Positions 49,205 to 61,587 of a DNA stretch of 64,000 nt are shown here, piece by piece. The position numbers were made by a program, and so were the translations under genes. The DNA lies in NCBI GenBank assembly GCA_033065855.1, contig JAVXUO010002323.1, positions 72,501 to 136,500 on the forward strand, written 5' to 3'. How positions within the stretch are numbered: the stretch's first letter is position 1; each line of letters opens with the position of its first letter. The stretch is from Escallonia rubra (taxonomy: Eukaryota; Streptophyta; Magnoliopsida; Escalloniales; Escalloniaceae). A model generated the notes under the pieces. The model had not been told where the DNA came from. It worked only from the letters and a program-made list of their open reading frames with translations, and made no database searches.

Positions 49205-50193
49205 CTAGGGAACCAAAGATGCCAACCACTGCAAACGGCGAAAATCGGGGATTTGAATGAACATGATGCGAGTATCCCTCAATTTAAAACAGTTCATTGC
49301 AGCCACGTATTGCTCTCCAGGAACGTCCGAAATTTGATCGAGCTCCTGCAGGCACCTGCTGATGCTGTACACATCATCGACGTTGTGCTCTCGTTGGAAT
49401 TTGGAGGTAACCTCAAACTGATATTTTTGTGCTTTGGCCTTGGAGCACTCCGTCCACACATCAAGCGTGATGTCCATTTTCATGGACTTGGACTCCTTGC
49501 CAGAACGCGCGTTGACGGGGGTACCATCTGACCTACGTTTCGTCCCCACATCCGTATCATGAATATCATCGTCAATGTCAATAGCAACTCCCCTCTTACT
49601 AGAAGCTCCGACATACTCATCGTATTTATCCTTCTCCTCAGCACTAGTCAAAGGTCGTTGCATTGAAGAACGTGCAAGGTAACCGGTTGCCGTAGACTCC
49701 GCGTAAATCAGGACCAAATTCGGAATTGCCTAGCCCTTTGTTCGCCTACATAAAAATCATTGTAAAACTTGGTGTGTTATACATATATAGCTAAGGGAAG
49801 TATAATGTATAGTTAATATGAGTGTGGTACCATTATGTAGTTATCCCAAACTTCGTCCGAAGCAGTGCACGTCTAGGTTGCGTGATCCCATCCAAACCCA
49901 GTGTGATTCCGCAACTTGGTAAACTCGCGATACCTAATACGCAGCCTACTGTGCTTTGACTTCAATTGTGCCCGTTTGAACCATGTGCCAGTTATCGTGA
50001 ACAAGTCATTCTCAATCTGATCTCACTGTTTGTCCTTAAAGGTGGAAGACTGATTGGGATGTTTCTTTTTTAGCTCTGCCATTAAATTGATAAATATCGT
50101 CTCTATGCGCAAAGGCCACAAAGCTTCGTCGCGTTTCTCGTCATCGAAAACCCCTCCTCGAAAACCAGAATTGTTCTTAAACGCTTCGGACAT
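49205..50193 (-). pseudogene. Harbinger Myb/SANT-like DNA-binding protein (broken)
   Basis: Starting at the ATG at 50193 the frame has the ALWPLRIETIFINLMAELKK and HSRLRIRYREFTKLRNHTGF blocks of the Myb/SANT-like domain (an equivalent of the Harbinger ORF1 partner), with a premature TGA near 50029. A predicted intron ends with TATGTAG at about 49754. The second exon runs to 49205 with a charged linker (IDDDIHDTDVGTKRRSD) and ends RRLQWLASLVP. The protein normally brings the nuclease to DNA and the nucleus. Confidence 0.75.
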
Positions 50194-51397
50194 CTACAAT
50201 TATGAACATAGACATAAAAAAAACCTCACATTTTTTCAAATTCAGGTCATGTAGCTACTTTGCATGTACAGTAGTTAATGATAACGTTATAATGTGCAAA
50301 GTAATATACCAATATACAGTACACAACGATTAATAAAGATACTCAACATTAATACAACGTACACGGCTGGTTAAAAATGTTCACAAATAGTGTTCAAAGC
50401 ACATTGAAAACATATAAGAGTATAGTACACGTCTCGTTAACAACAAATGACAACTAAAAGGATGCGGGTTCACTCCTCGGGCCACTATTGGCCCTCATCC
50501 ATGCCATCGGGGGCATTGGGGGAAAGGGTGGTGGAGACTCGTCGTAGAATTGTATTCCGCTTTGTCTGCCAAAACTTTGAGAAGCAATTGCTAGGTTGGC
50601 CATGGGTGGTGCTGCCGGAGGAGGTTGTTCGGGAGGTTCAATTCGTCTTTCCCACCGAGGTTCAATACGTCTTGCATTGTAAATTCTGTTAAAAAAGCTT
50701 TATAATCCACCAAAAAAAAAAAAAAAAAAAAGACACTGATCATAGAATCACCACTTCAAATGTACATTATGATTAATCCTCTAGTTTATAAGCATAAAGG
50801 GTCCACAACATCAAAATCAAATCCACCCAGGTGCACTTTCACATTTATATATAGGAGAAATATAATATTTTCATATATAGAATTTGTCCATTACTTCGGA
50901 CAGTTAAAACCCCTAATTCATTTTGCAAAGCAGAGTAGTTATATTAGATCTTAATCCAACAAAGAAGCTAAAAAGGCTATAATGGTGCCTCTTTCTCGAT
51001 CTCTCTAATTTCTTGGTAGTTATAATTAGAGTGCTCGATTGCCAAACAGTAGATGGATCTGCTTGTCTCTAATGTCTAATGTTCCTATTCAAGCTGGGCT
51101 CGTCCTCTAATAGTCTAAAACAAGATAGAAATTTCCTTTTTTGTCTTGTATTATATCAAAAACAACAAGAATGAAAGGGTTATTCACAAGCTGTTCAACA
51201 CCAATCTGAGACAACCCTTGTCATAAACCAAAATCCCTATAGTTCATAGATCATAGACAACCCACACCAAATTAAATTACTCAAAACAGAACAATTTAGA
51301 GTACTTTTCGACAAATCACAAAGAGAAATCTCAATAATCATCAATAGCCGAACCAAACATCGAAATCAACGAAGAGAAAACAGAAACTAAAGCAAAA

Positions 51398-51655
51398 TTA
51401 TGGATTGATCGACGAAAAAGTAAAAGAGAGAGAGATGGTCAAAACCTTGAGGAGCTGTGCAGGAGATGGGACTTCGTTCTCTCCGGTCACGGAATAGTGG
51501 GTGCTTGTTTGGGAGACGGCGGGTACCGGCGGCGTGTCCGTTGTATTTAGACTGAGTCTTCGGCAACCAGAGGCAATCCGTCTCGGTGCAGCTTCTCCTT
51601 TGATTTCGACAGATATGGGAAGGGCTTGAGAATGAATTGAGGAGCTGTTATTCAT
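51398..51655 (-). pseudogene. Possible captured first exon of a host gene inside the Harbinger element
   Basis: A CT-rich leader-like stretch (51720-51656) precedes an ATG at 51655. The frame reads through ISVEIKGEAAPRRIASGCRR and VTGENEVPSPAQLLK to a donor-like AAG|GTTTTG near 51447, after which the frame is pyrimidine-rich and intron-like. It belongs to neither standard Harbinger protein. I do not recognise the family. Confidence 0.35.
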
Positions 51656-51944
51656 GGAAGGTGGAGGAGATAAATGAGAGAGAGGGGAGAGCTACAGACT
51701 ATCTCCGACTTGACATTGCAGCTGGGTGTCAGAAAACTCTCGCCAAAAAATTGTGAACAGTGGAAAGGATTTGGTATTCTCTGACACAGAGAATACAAGA
51801 AGCGGAGAAAGGTGAAAACACCCTTGAGTGTTTTCAGTTTTTTCGGTATTGTTTGGATTTTTTTTTATCCAAAACGAAACTGGAAAAAAATAAAAGTACA
51901 CGAAAAGGCATCTTTTTCATCATCATTACAAAAACGAAAAAACG

Positions 51945-52840
51945 TAAATGTACAAATCATTTTCACTATCCAGACTCAAGCCTTCATTAGTCCCAAACAC
52001 CAAATCGAAACCTATTTCTGTTTCAATGAGATGTAAAGAAGTACGCTTCCAACTCGTATGTGCAAATGTCCGAAGTGTAGCCGTAAAACACGGTTCATCA
52101 TGATAGGCAACCATGGAAATGTGATTCGCTGAGGTGTATAACAAACTCACAATTTCTAGCCAATTTCTAACCACTCTCAAAGGCAGTCCACAGTTATCAT
52201 TACAGTGTCCAAGTCCCCCACATCTATAGCAAACCCAAAATTTTTTCTCCTAACGAGCTTGTAACCAATGCGTTCCACCATTAACAAACTCACAAAAACT
52301 CCAAGAACAAGGGAATCATCCAACTTAACCCTTACCAAAACTCTGAAGTAATCCTTTTGTTAATGATGTGTAGGGGACCAGTCAATTGCCATTAACTGAC
52401 CAAAAGCATTGCCTACGAGACCTCAAAATCATGATAAAACATCTCAATTGGCACTAAATGAATTTGCACCCAAAGGTCAACTGATAGAAATTCAACTTCC
52501 TCGATCGCTAAGAACAACTGCCAACTCTGTAAAACTAATAAAGTTCCTCTAACATTCCAAGGGTTGTCTCTTAACACCGCCACCATATCATCGCATACTG
52601 TAAAATGAAAAGTGTATAAGCCAACAATGGCTTCCACCACCACGTTACCACGGAGTTGCCAGAAAATTTTGACAATTCGCTGAAGCAATTAAGATACGTC
52701 CAATCAAAGTGTTCCTCCATAACCGCCTACGCTGATCCACCACCATCGCATCTAATCGGAGCAAACGACCATAACAAGCAAGGATGTTAGTAGACTCTAA
52801 ATACCCATATTCAAATTTGTCAAACTCCATATCCTAAGCA
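51945..52840 (-). pseudogene. LINE ORF1: DUF4283 domain and zinc knuckle
   Basis: Three minus-strand frames give RLDAMVVDQRRRLWRNTLIG, FWQLRGNVVVEAIVGLYTFH, DDMVAVLRDNPWNVRGTLL, LFLAIEEVEFLSVDLWVQIH and then, after shifts, a CYRCGGLGHCNDNC knuckle near 52200-52240. This is the standard DUF4283 plus CX2CX4HX4C architecture of plant LINE ORF1, which packages element RNA. Frameshifts separate the pieces. Confidence 0.85.
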
Positions 52841-55082
52841 ACACGATCTTCCAATGGAACCAAAACAACAAACTGACCAGTAAAGCAAAGACACAACACA
52901 AAGAATACAAACACAATAAAACAAAACCAAAGAAACTTAACCGTCAAAGAGGAGGATGACAGTATCAGTCCTTACACGACAAAGAAACTAGGGGATGAAA
53001 CAACCAAAAACATCGCCATCGAAGATTCGTAGTTGGTAGGAAGAACTCTCAGACTCGAAGAGCTCTCACCTGACCCATTCACCACGGGTCCACCACACCC
53101 TGACACTTTTTGCCAAAATAGTAGGAACATATATATACCATAATAATATAATGAGATAACAACTTAAGAGACCGGCATTCAGTAATTCATGTGACAAATA
53201 AACTAGATAGTAAATGCCAAACAGGCCTTGCACTTATAAAGGATTGAAGCGCAAGGATCAAAATTACTAACACATAAATACCGCAAACAAAAGAAAACAG
53301 GACTTCTGAAGTGAATGTGAATTTTGCATGACCTAAAAAAATCGCCCTGGAACATGATCAGCGTGAGAGGCTAAACCATGCTGCAAACCCATATTCGCCC
53401 ACCCAGCGCCACCCACCTATAGCAACCCTGCATAACCACTCACTTCCTATAGCACTATTACACAATCACCCAACCAATCAGCAACTAACCAAGGTCACTC
53501 CATCCAAACGGGCCATCACGCTAGACTACAACCTCATCACCGCCGAGTCGGCATCGCCACACAAAAGACAATAAACCAACGACGTGCACAACAACACAAT
53601 TGCCGTGACACCACTAGAAGAGAGGTCACCGAGCTTGGGAGAGGGACAAGCCTTGGTCTGAAACTACTCCCTCTCCTTACAGCCAAATCACCCACAAAAC
53701 AAAAGGAAAAACCGAGAGGGCACCAGGCTACGGGGAAGGGGGAGAGGGAGGGAAAACCTAGTTGAAAACTATGCCCTCTCCTTTAGGCACGCCTTCAGAT
53801 GCCACGTCACGACCACCCACTATATCCGGAAAAAACTAAAGAAAAGCAACCAACAACCACCAGAAACCACCACCGCCATAACCCACCTTGTGGTCCACCC
53901 CGAGACATCGAAAAAGATCCGATCTAACCTCCTCACCTACCACCGTCCTAAAACCATTGGATCAAATTAAGAAGACACTAGGAAAAACAACCCTAAAAAG
54001 CTTATGGAGAAATACCACGCCACCACACACCAATGGAAGCCGATGATGGTGATGAAAACAACATATCTTTTTCGGAGAGAGAATGGGTTTTTTTAGGGGG
54101 GAAACATCAAACTATCTTTGAGTATCTTCTTACATCTTCGTGTATCAATTAATTAACACACTTTTGAGAAGGCTATCTCTGGATCGTTTGTTAGGTATAA
54201 AACGTCTATAGAGAAGTACCACACCACCACGCACCAGTGGAAACCGGCAGTAGCGGAGGACATCTACCTATCTATTTATTTGTCATGTTTTCTCTCCCCT
54301 TCTCCTCTTTATATCTTGTCACTATAGTTGTATATCCTTCTCTTTACCCAGATAAATATACCAGCAAAGCGCGATAATAAAAGGGAATCCTAGTAACTGA
54401 TAACTGTTACTCAATACCTTTTGCTACTACAAAATCATCATTTAATGACAATAACTACCGCTAAATACGCAACAAAATAATGGTGACACTACTCTACAAT
54501 TTGCTAAATCCTTGTCACTAGCTGTGATAATTAATTACTCGTCACTAAAGTGAGCGTGGAGGACACGCTGAGACGTTGCACCATATTGCTACAACCATAT
54601 GGTTGTAGCTAAATCTTGATCTCCAATGAATGAGATTGTGGGAAAATCATATTCCAGAATCATTATTAGAACTCAGTTGGCAAGTTGTCGAGATTATTTG
54701 CTATTGCATGGATGCTATTTAAGTCCTCAAAGTCGATATTTTTTTTCCCAGTAACTTACAAATTTGTTGTACCGACCATTTTAACAGAAAGAATGCAACT
54801 AATACACAAAAGTAAACATACCATTATAAACGTCAAAGATGACAAAGAATAGGGGGACTAGAAATTTGAACTCAATTTTCTCCTTTTCGTTTTGAAGGGG
54901 CAAACCTTGCTTAAGATTTACTTTGATACTAAACAGTCATAGATTACATACTTCTTTGTACAAGTACTCAGAAAAATCAGAAAATGCATTGCACTATACG
55001 TGATACAAGAAGTAAATAAAGATCAGAATCTTCAGCCTGCAGCATGTCAAGATCATTTTGCCTCAAAACACTTGATTATTCC
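52841..55082. other. Probable LINE leader, direct repeats, and 3' flank of the RAP gene
   Basis: I see no coding region. Direct repeats of about 50 bp occur at 54001-54049 and 54203-54256 (AATACCACGCCACCACACAC and AGTACCACACCACCACGCAC). The 53640-53780 stretch contains two CCCTCTCCTT-bearing blocks. 54410-54560 has a CTACTACAAAATCATCATTT start and repeated GCTAAAT/GTCACTA words, like a decayed CACTA end. The last few hundred bases before 55083 are probably RAP 3'UTR. Confidence 0.35.
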
Positions 55083-58000
55083 TCACTCCCTTTGCATGTT
55101 GGAGATGCCTTCCCCTATGTGATCCTTGAGGATCTCTCTAAGGTACTCCAACTGCTCAAAATCTCCTTGAAGTTCCTCCCACTGCAATTAAACGACCATT
55201 ATAACACATGCATCGCATTAGTTTTCACTTTATAAAGTTCTAACAAGCAGAACCACACATCTTCAAAGGAAGAATATATTTGAAACTAAAAACTGATCAA
55301 GTCTGATAGTTTTTTTATAGGTTAATGTGTGTGTGTGTGCACGCGCCTGTGAGGGCAGGAAGAAACAGGCGGCTGAAAAAGGATCCCCAGTGGGACACTA
55401 ATATTTATGTCAAATGCAAAATATTATTATGCCCCCCCGAATTCGTTATTGAAGTGGCTCGGCTTACCTGACCTTTATGCCACCATCGAAAATGCACCAA
55501 AGTCCTGTGAGATTCTAGTATTTCGTTTGTTACTCAGGAGCTCTTTAAGAGCCCGCTTAAAGCTGAGGTGGCAATTCTGCTTCAAATTTATAGAAGAAGA
55601 ACAACTAGTGTAACCCTATTGTCCCTAACCCAATATGTTATGTTAAAGCTGATGAGTACTGATATTAATTCCTAATCGAAACCCTAAACTTCAGATTCTT
55701 AACAAAGTAGGATGAGACAAATCTCACCATGACAAAAGTAAGGCAAATCATACCGAGCCACATATCCGCAAATAACATCTTAAGACATTTCTAGATGCCT
55801 ACAGTTACCTGCCACATGCCATGTCCTTCCCCCACTAATGCAGTGGAAGTCACTCTGTCGTCTTGTCCTAATCAGTTTCCAGCAATTACCACAACAATCA
55901 GCAACCAAATTTGAAAAGCAAAGTTGATTGAAACCCAAGCATGAACGCAAACAGATCGAGTATACCATAGGAACCTTTTCGCTTTGAGAAATGACTAGGT
56001 TTTCAGATGGAAACTCCGGCAAGAACAAAACTACATTTATGTCCAGAGCCCAAATTCCACAGATGGGTACCATTTCCGCCAAACGCATTTGATAGATCAA
56101 ATAGTGAGCTAGGTTCTCCCATTGTTCCATGAAACAGTGATCCAGATACTCGATGCGGTCAGAAAAGAAAACCTCCAACACGCTCCCATAACTCCCTTCA
56201 GCTTCCTGATACACGGGTAAATGCGGGCAAATGGGCAGTCTTGGAATAAAACTTCCTCTCCTGCGCTTGTTGAAACTCAGCTTCCGTGGAGAGCTCATTG
56301 CACTTTGTTGCTGCCCACTCAATCACAACAAACCAGCCATCTCTTCCCCTCAGCCCCCCTCTCTTCCCTCCCTCCTCTTCCGCACCCTCCCTCCCTCTTT
56401 CCACCACTACAGCCATATATCCCTTCTTAATTGTGCACCAAGTATATGGAGAAGAGCGGGAGCGGGTATGAGGATCCGGCACGGAGGAGCGTCACTACAA
56501 TACAGGGTTTTGCGGTGGGAGGGAGAGTCACTAATATACAGGGTTTTGGGGTGGGAGCGGGAGCAACCGTGAGGTTCCTGAGCGAGATTCCAAGGAAGAA
56601 ACATCAGAAAAAATGGATAATCCTAAAACTAATCTTTTTCCACCTCATTCAGAAACTTCTCCTAGGTCCACAAGTCTCCCTCAATCAACCAGCAGTCCAC
56701 AGACTTCATATCTATCCAGCCGTACTTCCCAGACCACAGCTCTTCTTTCTCTTTGAGCCAAGAAAATGCCTTACTGCCTCCCTCGTTTAGTTTATTTCCC
56801 TCCCATATGTTTGTCAGGATTTAAATCTTTTCACTTTTTCATCTGAGCATCAATTATTATTACATGGAATTGTTCACGGGGTCTGTGTAGGGTGAGATAT
56901 ATGTTGCTCCAGACGGCAACCTTACTGTTGCACCAAAGGCTCAGTGAGAACTGAGAAGGTGCATACAAAGGGGGGAAGATGTTCCAACCTTCAGAGCCAA
57001 CTGACTCGTTGTCCCTTATGCCAAAGATTCTGACCTCGGGACCAAAGAAGAGAATGCACTAGTACAGTAATTATTCCTCTATCATCTTCACTTCAAAGGG
57101 AGGGACCTAAAAGTGAAAGCTGGCAAGCCCCACTCATCAACCCTACCACTAACCTAAGCCTATACCTGTACGGAGGACTGGCTTCTGTTCCTAGAACGAC
57201 TGGGCTATCGCTGTTATATAGAAGCCACGGCTTGTTCCTCTCAATGAGCCTTTATGTAGTCAACCACAGCTCTCTGACAAAGTTGTATGACAGTTCTCCC
57301 ACGTATCATATAACAAAATCCTTACAAGATGACCAACTAAACCACGAGGACGTGCATATAAAGTGTCAACCTCCAGTGATGAACATCGTATGTACTTGAG
57401 CTTTGATAGTTTATACGTAGTAAAATTGCATGTTTCCTCTTCCTCCCTCAAGGGACAACCTGATTATCTCTTGTTGGTCGGTTAAGATCATTGACAAGAC
57501 TAGTATTCTGGATTAGAACATTTTTTTCATTTGCCCTAATTGCGACTAGTGTGCTTAAAGAGTAAAAGTTTCCTTCAAACCTTAGACTTGCTGGTAAAGG
57601 GTAGCTTTAACTATAATCACTCTACAATATGGCATGGTTGCCATACAGTATTCTCAAACTTCTTACAAATAGAAAATAGCTTAGAGTCGCGGACATGTGT
57701 ACACAGATGAATACAGAAAAAATAAAAGCATTTGTTGCAACTATGAAATGCAATTATCATATTAAACAAGAAGCTAGAGATGTTCCGATAGTAACGATAA
57801 ATAATTCCATGAGTAGTAAGGAACTTGCCTTTCAAACATAAAATTAGTGAAGAAGATAGAAATAATTTAAAAATTCAGAGCAGTTCCTAGCGCAGAGATT
57901 CAAATATGATCTACAGAAGGAAGGCTTAACTAAAATGTAAGCTCCCATATGGGAAACCAATTCCAGAAATTTTTCCCTCGCAGAAATCCCCCGCTAAGTC

Positions 58001-60275
58001 AAGAATGTGGTACATAGTCATGACTCTGGTTACGAGAAAGAAAGTTCACTATACTCCCTCCTCCCTCCCTCCCTCCACTGGGTCTTAATGGTAACTTACT
58101 GCAACAACAGTACCTTCCTTTAAAAACAAGTATAGAACAAAAGCAGATGCATTTGAAGATAAAGCTGATTTGCTGAAAGAGTTGAGGTAACTCACCTTTT
58201 GGTAAGACAGCGATGCAAGCTTCCAACCAGCAGCAGTAATGTAACGACGTTTTAGCATCGTATGGCCCAAAGGGACCCCTGCAGAGAAGCACAAGACAAT
58301 CAGGAATATTAACAGTGACCAAATAACCAAATGAAATCAGCAGGAGATGCTGATATATCTTGCGGTAGAGGACTGTGTGACACCCACCAGAATTTCTTGA
58401 GAAATGAGTTGGCCCATCAATCTCCAAAGCAACTTTTTTATCAACCAAGACTGCGTCCAAAGTGTATCCATCGGCAGAATACTCCCTCACCCAGTCAAGG
58501 CCTGTGCTAACAAGAAGACGCGCGACCTCCTTTTGAAATGAGGAAGTGACTTTCTGATTAAACCTCTTGGTTCTTCCAGCACGAACAATTTTCTCCTCCA
58601 GGTCACTCCTGAGGGACAACTGAAGATGCGGACACTCAAGCTTCAGGCATAGATTCACTAGATAAACCTGAGAAGCAAACATGATGTCCTCCCTATACTG
58701 CTCCGAAATCCGTTGCTCCTCGAAATGGCTTAAAGTCTTCCACACGTGAGAAAAGAAATTCCGATCCATTTGCCCAAGAACAGCACAAGACCAGGCTATA
58801 TTGCCAAGCTGATCCCTGCTAAAATTGAGCACAGGAGAGCCAAGAATTTCTTCAGCCTCACAGTCTTTACTAGTTTCTGCAGCTCTTTCTTCCGTGCGTT
58901 CTTCTTTTACTTCGTGTAAGCAACATGTATATTGGTGTACATCTTTGAAAACATTATCAAGAGATTCCACTATCTGGTCAGCAGACTCATTAAGAGAAGC
59001 AAAAGCCCACAACAGCTGAGCAAGTTCTTGAGCCTGAAATGTGTGGATTATATCTGAAGCTCTTTTTGATAGTTCTGAAAACAGCACTGGAGCCGAATGC
59101 CGCATAGATGCAAAAGCGCCCGCAAGGTTCGCAACATTCTGGGAGTTCATTTCACCAACCTTTGTCGTTGCCACCTCTGCTACTCTATCCATTTCCGACA
59201 AGTAGAGAAGCTCACCTCCAATCTTAGACAATGCCCACGCAATATTTGAGATGCCTTGAGCCGAGCATTCCATTAATGACATCATCGCAATACCCACAAG
59301 CATAGACATCTCCTTTTGACGAGCAAATGCCAGCCTATGAGTCCTCATCATCGAAACTTTCTCCATGTTCTTAGCAATCCTATGGAGCGCGGTGGCAATG
59401 TTCAACGGAGAGAGAGGCGAAGGACTCAGCCCTTTCCCGACTGCCATTATCATCTCAGCAGTAATCTCGAGCACTTCATCTGCCGTCTGCGCTTCCACAA
59501 TTGCCTTGTTCAAGTTAATCTCTTTCCTACGGTCGGATGGCCCCGAAAATTGAGATAGCCTTTCAATAAAAATTTCCCTATTCCTCTCCTTCTGTTCGTC
59601 GAACATCCCATCCGCAATCATACTCACACTCCTTCTAAGTTGGTCTCTATCATCAAAATCTTCTTCGTCTAAATCTGAATCTGAATCCTCTTTCACACCC
59701 CTAGCCATCTTATCAACCTTGTGTTTATCCCCCACCATTTTCTTGCTCTTCTTTTTCTTCTTCTTTTTATTAACCGTGACGAGGTCCTCCATCGTCCGAC
59801 TCAAACCCCTAGACTCGATGGACTTGAGGGCAATCTTTCTTGCCCTGACGCACCAATCCATTGCATCCGTGTCCTGAATCAGCTTAGACTTTTTCTCCTG
59901 CTTTCGCTTCTTAGGGGGGAGGAACCCCAAAGGGTTCAGCTCCCCAATAAATTCCGCTTCCCAATCCATATCGGAACCTTCTTCTTGTTTATTATCATCA
60001 TTATCCTCCTCATCGTCAATGTCATCCACTATCTCAATTCTAACAGGACTATAGTTTTTCCCAGCATTAACTAGAAAAAAGTTCTTTCTTCTTTGAAATT
60101 GGACAAAACCCAGGTGGGGTCTAGGCCTTGAGAACGCAAATTCTGGGCTTGTGATGGTGAGCTGGTGCGGGTGTCGGGTTAGTTTTGAGTGAATGAAATT
60201 GGAAGCCACACAAGTCAAGGACATGGGTGGTTGTAAGTATGTGTGACTATGTGTAATGGGTAACACTGCCTCCAT
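55083..60275 (-). CDS. RAP: RAP-domain protein, chloroplast rRNA maturation (3 exons)
   Basis: Exons 60275-58388, 58278-58196 and 55181-55083 join in frame (GT-AG) into 689 residues, close to the Arabidopsis RAP protein At2g31890. A Ser/His/Pro-rich N-terminus suggests a chloroplast transit peptide. An acidic tract (about 80-105) and a long lysine run (about 168-180) follow. The middle is made of weak helical octotricopeptide-type repeats ([53 protein letters not shown]). The C-terminal RAP domain, about 600-672, carries [14 protein letters not shown], then [15 protein letters not shown] and [14 protein letters not shown]. In Arabidopsis the protein binds the 16S rRNA precursor and aids its trimming. 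Exon 3 encodes only 32 residues and lies 3014 bases away. No lesion is seen. Confidence 0.94.
55780..56482 (-). other. Unrecognised open frames within RAP intron 2
   Basis: Two overlapping minus-strand frames (56322-55780, 180 codons; 56482-56198, 94 codons) read [20 protein letters not shown] and [20 protein letters not shown]. The mixed composition is more protein-like than neighbouring frames, and they would join with one frame change near 56230. The 56482 frame is preceded by a GGGAGG-rich repeat. I know no family for it. It could be a relic of a retrocopied or captured gene, or chance. Confidence 0.25.
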
Positions 60276-61119
60276 GATCTTCTTCTACTGAGCTACAACT
60301 GGAATTCGATATGCAGGAACTTTACCCAAAAAAAAAGAATAAATCTTACACGAATTATCTTATATAGAACCCCCTAAATGTGAATGGTAATCAACAGCAT
60401 TGCCAACAGAATAGCAGAGACAAAGAGAGAAGAATTAGGGAAAAGGAAAGTGAAAAATCTGAAGAGTGGAAGGAAGAAGGATGATTTACCATTGGCGAAT
60501 CGTGCCTTAGTCCATTGCTACAGAAACCAAAGTTTCAGTTTGATGTCTCACGGTCTCTGTGTAGCTGGTATTTGCGGGAGATAAAGACACTGAGAGGCAG
60601 AGCTGCTTCTATTTTTATGGTAGAAGTGGAACAAGAAGAATAAACGGTCCATTACGTTTCATGGACTCAACTCAAATTTACGAAATTAAACCTTTGATGC
60701 CAAAACATTTGCGGCTTAATTTTTTTTAATTGGATTCATTCGGCCAAATATTTACCGGAGTGCATTGCAAGTTCAGTATTTTGATAGTCAATTTTTTTTT
60801 TAATTATTCTTTCATCGACATTAGAAAGCATAAAAAAGTGAGCGTATTTTCAAAAATTCATTAGTATCTTCTTGAATCTTTCGCCTTTAAGCTTCACGAC
60901 CGCCACGCCATGTACACACCAAACTCGTGATCGATAGGTAATTCTAGCAATTCCATTAGTTAAATTCCTTCTTGCCACACAAACACCCTAACTCACCGCT
61001 ACAAAGGCACAATTTTTTGCCCGATAAACCCCCTCCCCCCAAGACCCCCACTATAGGTAGGCTCTTGAAAGGCATCATACAAGGTATCATAAGCCAATTT
61101 TAGAAGTGAATTCATGCTA
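60276..61119. promoter_or_regulatory. RAP 5' flank / leader
   Basis: On the minus strand a donor-like CAATG|GTAAAT lies near 60505, and an acceptor-like GCTCAG just upstream of the ATG suggests a leader intron. Beyond about 60620 the DNA is AT-rich with no coding region. Confidence 0.35.
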
Positions 61120-61493
61120 TGACCTGAGCTCTAGGACCACCTAAGCTGAAGCTAAGGATTAAACGACCAAGCCAACAAGTTCAACGGCCAAAAACGGGGG
61201 AAACTATAAAAGAAAAGGGCACCAATGTAGTTGACTTGCAAAGTGACATCGTTTTGGTTGAAAAAAACCAAGTACACTTGTTACTAGTAACGTCAATATT
61301 AATTTGTAGCTTCCTGCTATCTCTTATGTTTGTTTGAAATTTGAAGGTAAAACAGGGGAGCAATAACATGTTTTTGCTTGATGAAAATTGAATAGAGATC
61401 TTCTTCTCTGTGTAGAATTGTGTTCTTCATCTCTCCTCCTCTCTCTCTCTCTACATTCCTTGTTTCAGCATAGTGTCTCGTCTAATACACTAG
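61120..61493 (+). repeat. Left LTR of the gypsy remnant
   Basis: Starts with TGACCTGAGC and ends around CTAATACACTA, just before the primer-binding-site-like sequence. Confidence 0.75.
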
Positions 61494-61587
61494 AAGATGT
61501 ATCAGAGCTGTGGATCCCAGAGCTTCGGTTCACTCTCGTAGATTTCAAGTAAACCATGGTTGCAAAGGAGGAGCTCGAGACTCTTAC

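Larger units (their letters stand above)
46170..51950 (-). mobile_element. PIF/Harbinger DNA transposon inserted in LINE ORF1 (ends approximate)
   Basis: The two ends share inverted similarity over about 100 bases with gaps. From the left the blocks are GTATGTTTACG, TTTTTTTCGTG, GTGTACTTTTA and TTTTTTCCA. From the right (reverse complement) they are GTACATTTACG, TTTTTTCGT, GTGTACTTTTA and TTTTTTTCCAG. The interior encodes the two genes expected of this superfamily, a DDE nuclease and a Myb/SANT-like protein, both on the minus strand and both damaged. LINE ORF1 sequence lies on each side. The 3-bp target duplication could not be fixed. Confidence 0.75.
37150..54300 (-). mobile_element. Minus-strand LINE split by a hAT and a PIF/Harbinger element (nested insertion)
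   Basis: Pieces of one plant LINE lie in the right order on the minus strand: ORF1 (52840-51945 and 46150-44750), endonuclease (about 44600-43930), reverse transcriptase (42950-41950) and the RVT-zf region (37872-37330), ending in an A-run near 37161-37155. Two gaps coincide exactly with two DNA transposons (51.95-46.17 kb and 41721-37997). The outer 5' limit is uncertain; direct repeats near 54.0-54.26 kb may belong to its leader. All coding parts carry frameshifts and stops. Confidence 0.78.

Noticed and set aside
54410-54560. CACTA-type transposon end
   Set aside because: CTACTACAAAATC and GCTAAAT words resemble CACTA termini, but there is no second end, target duplication or transposase.
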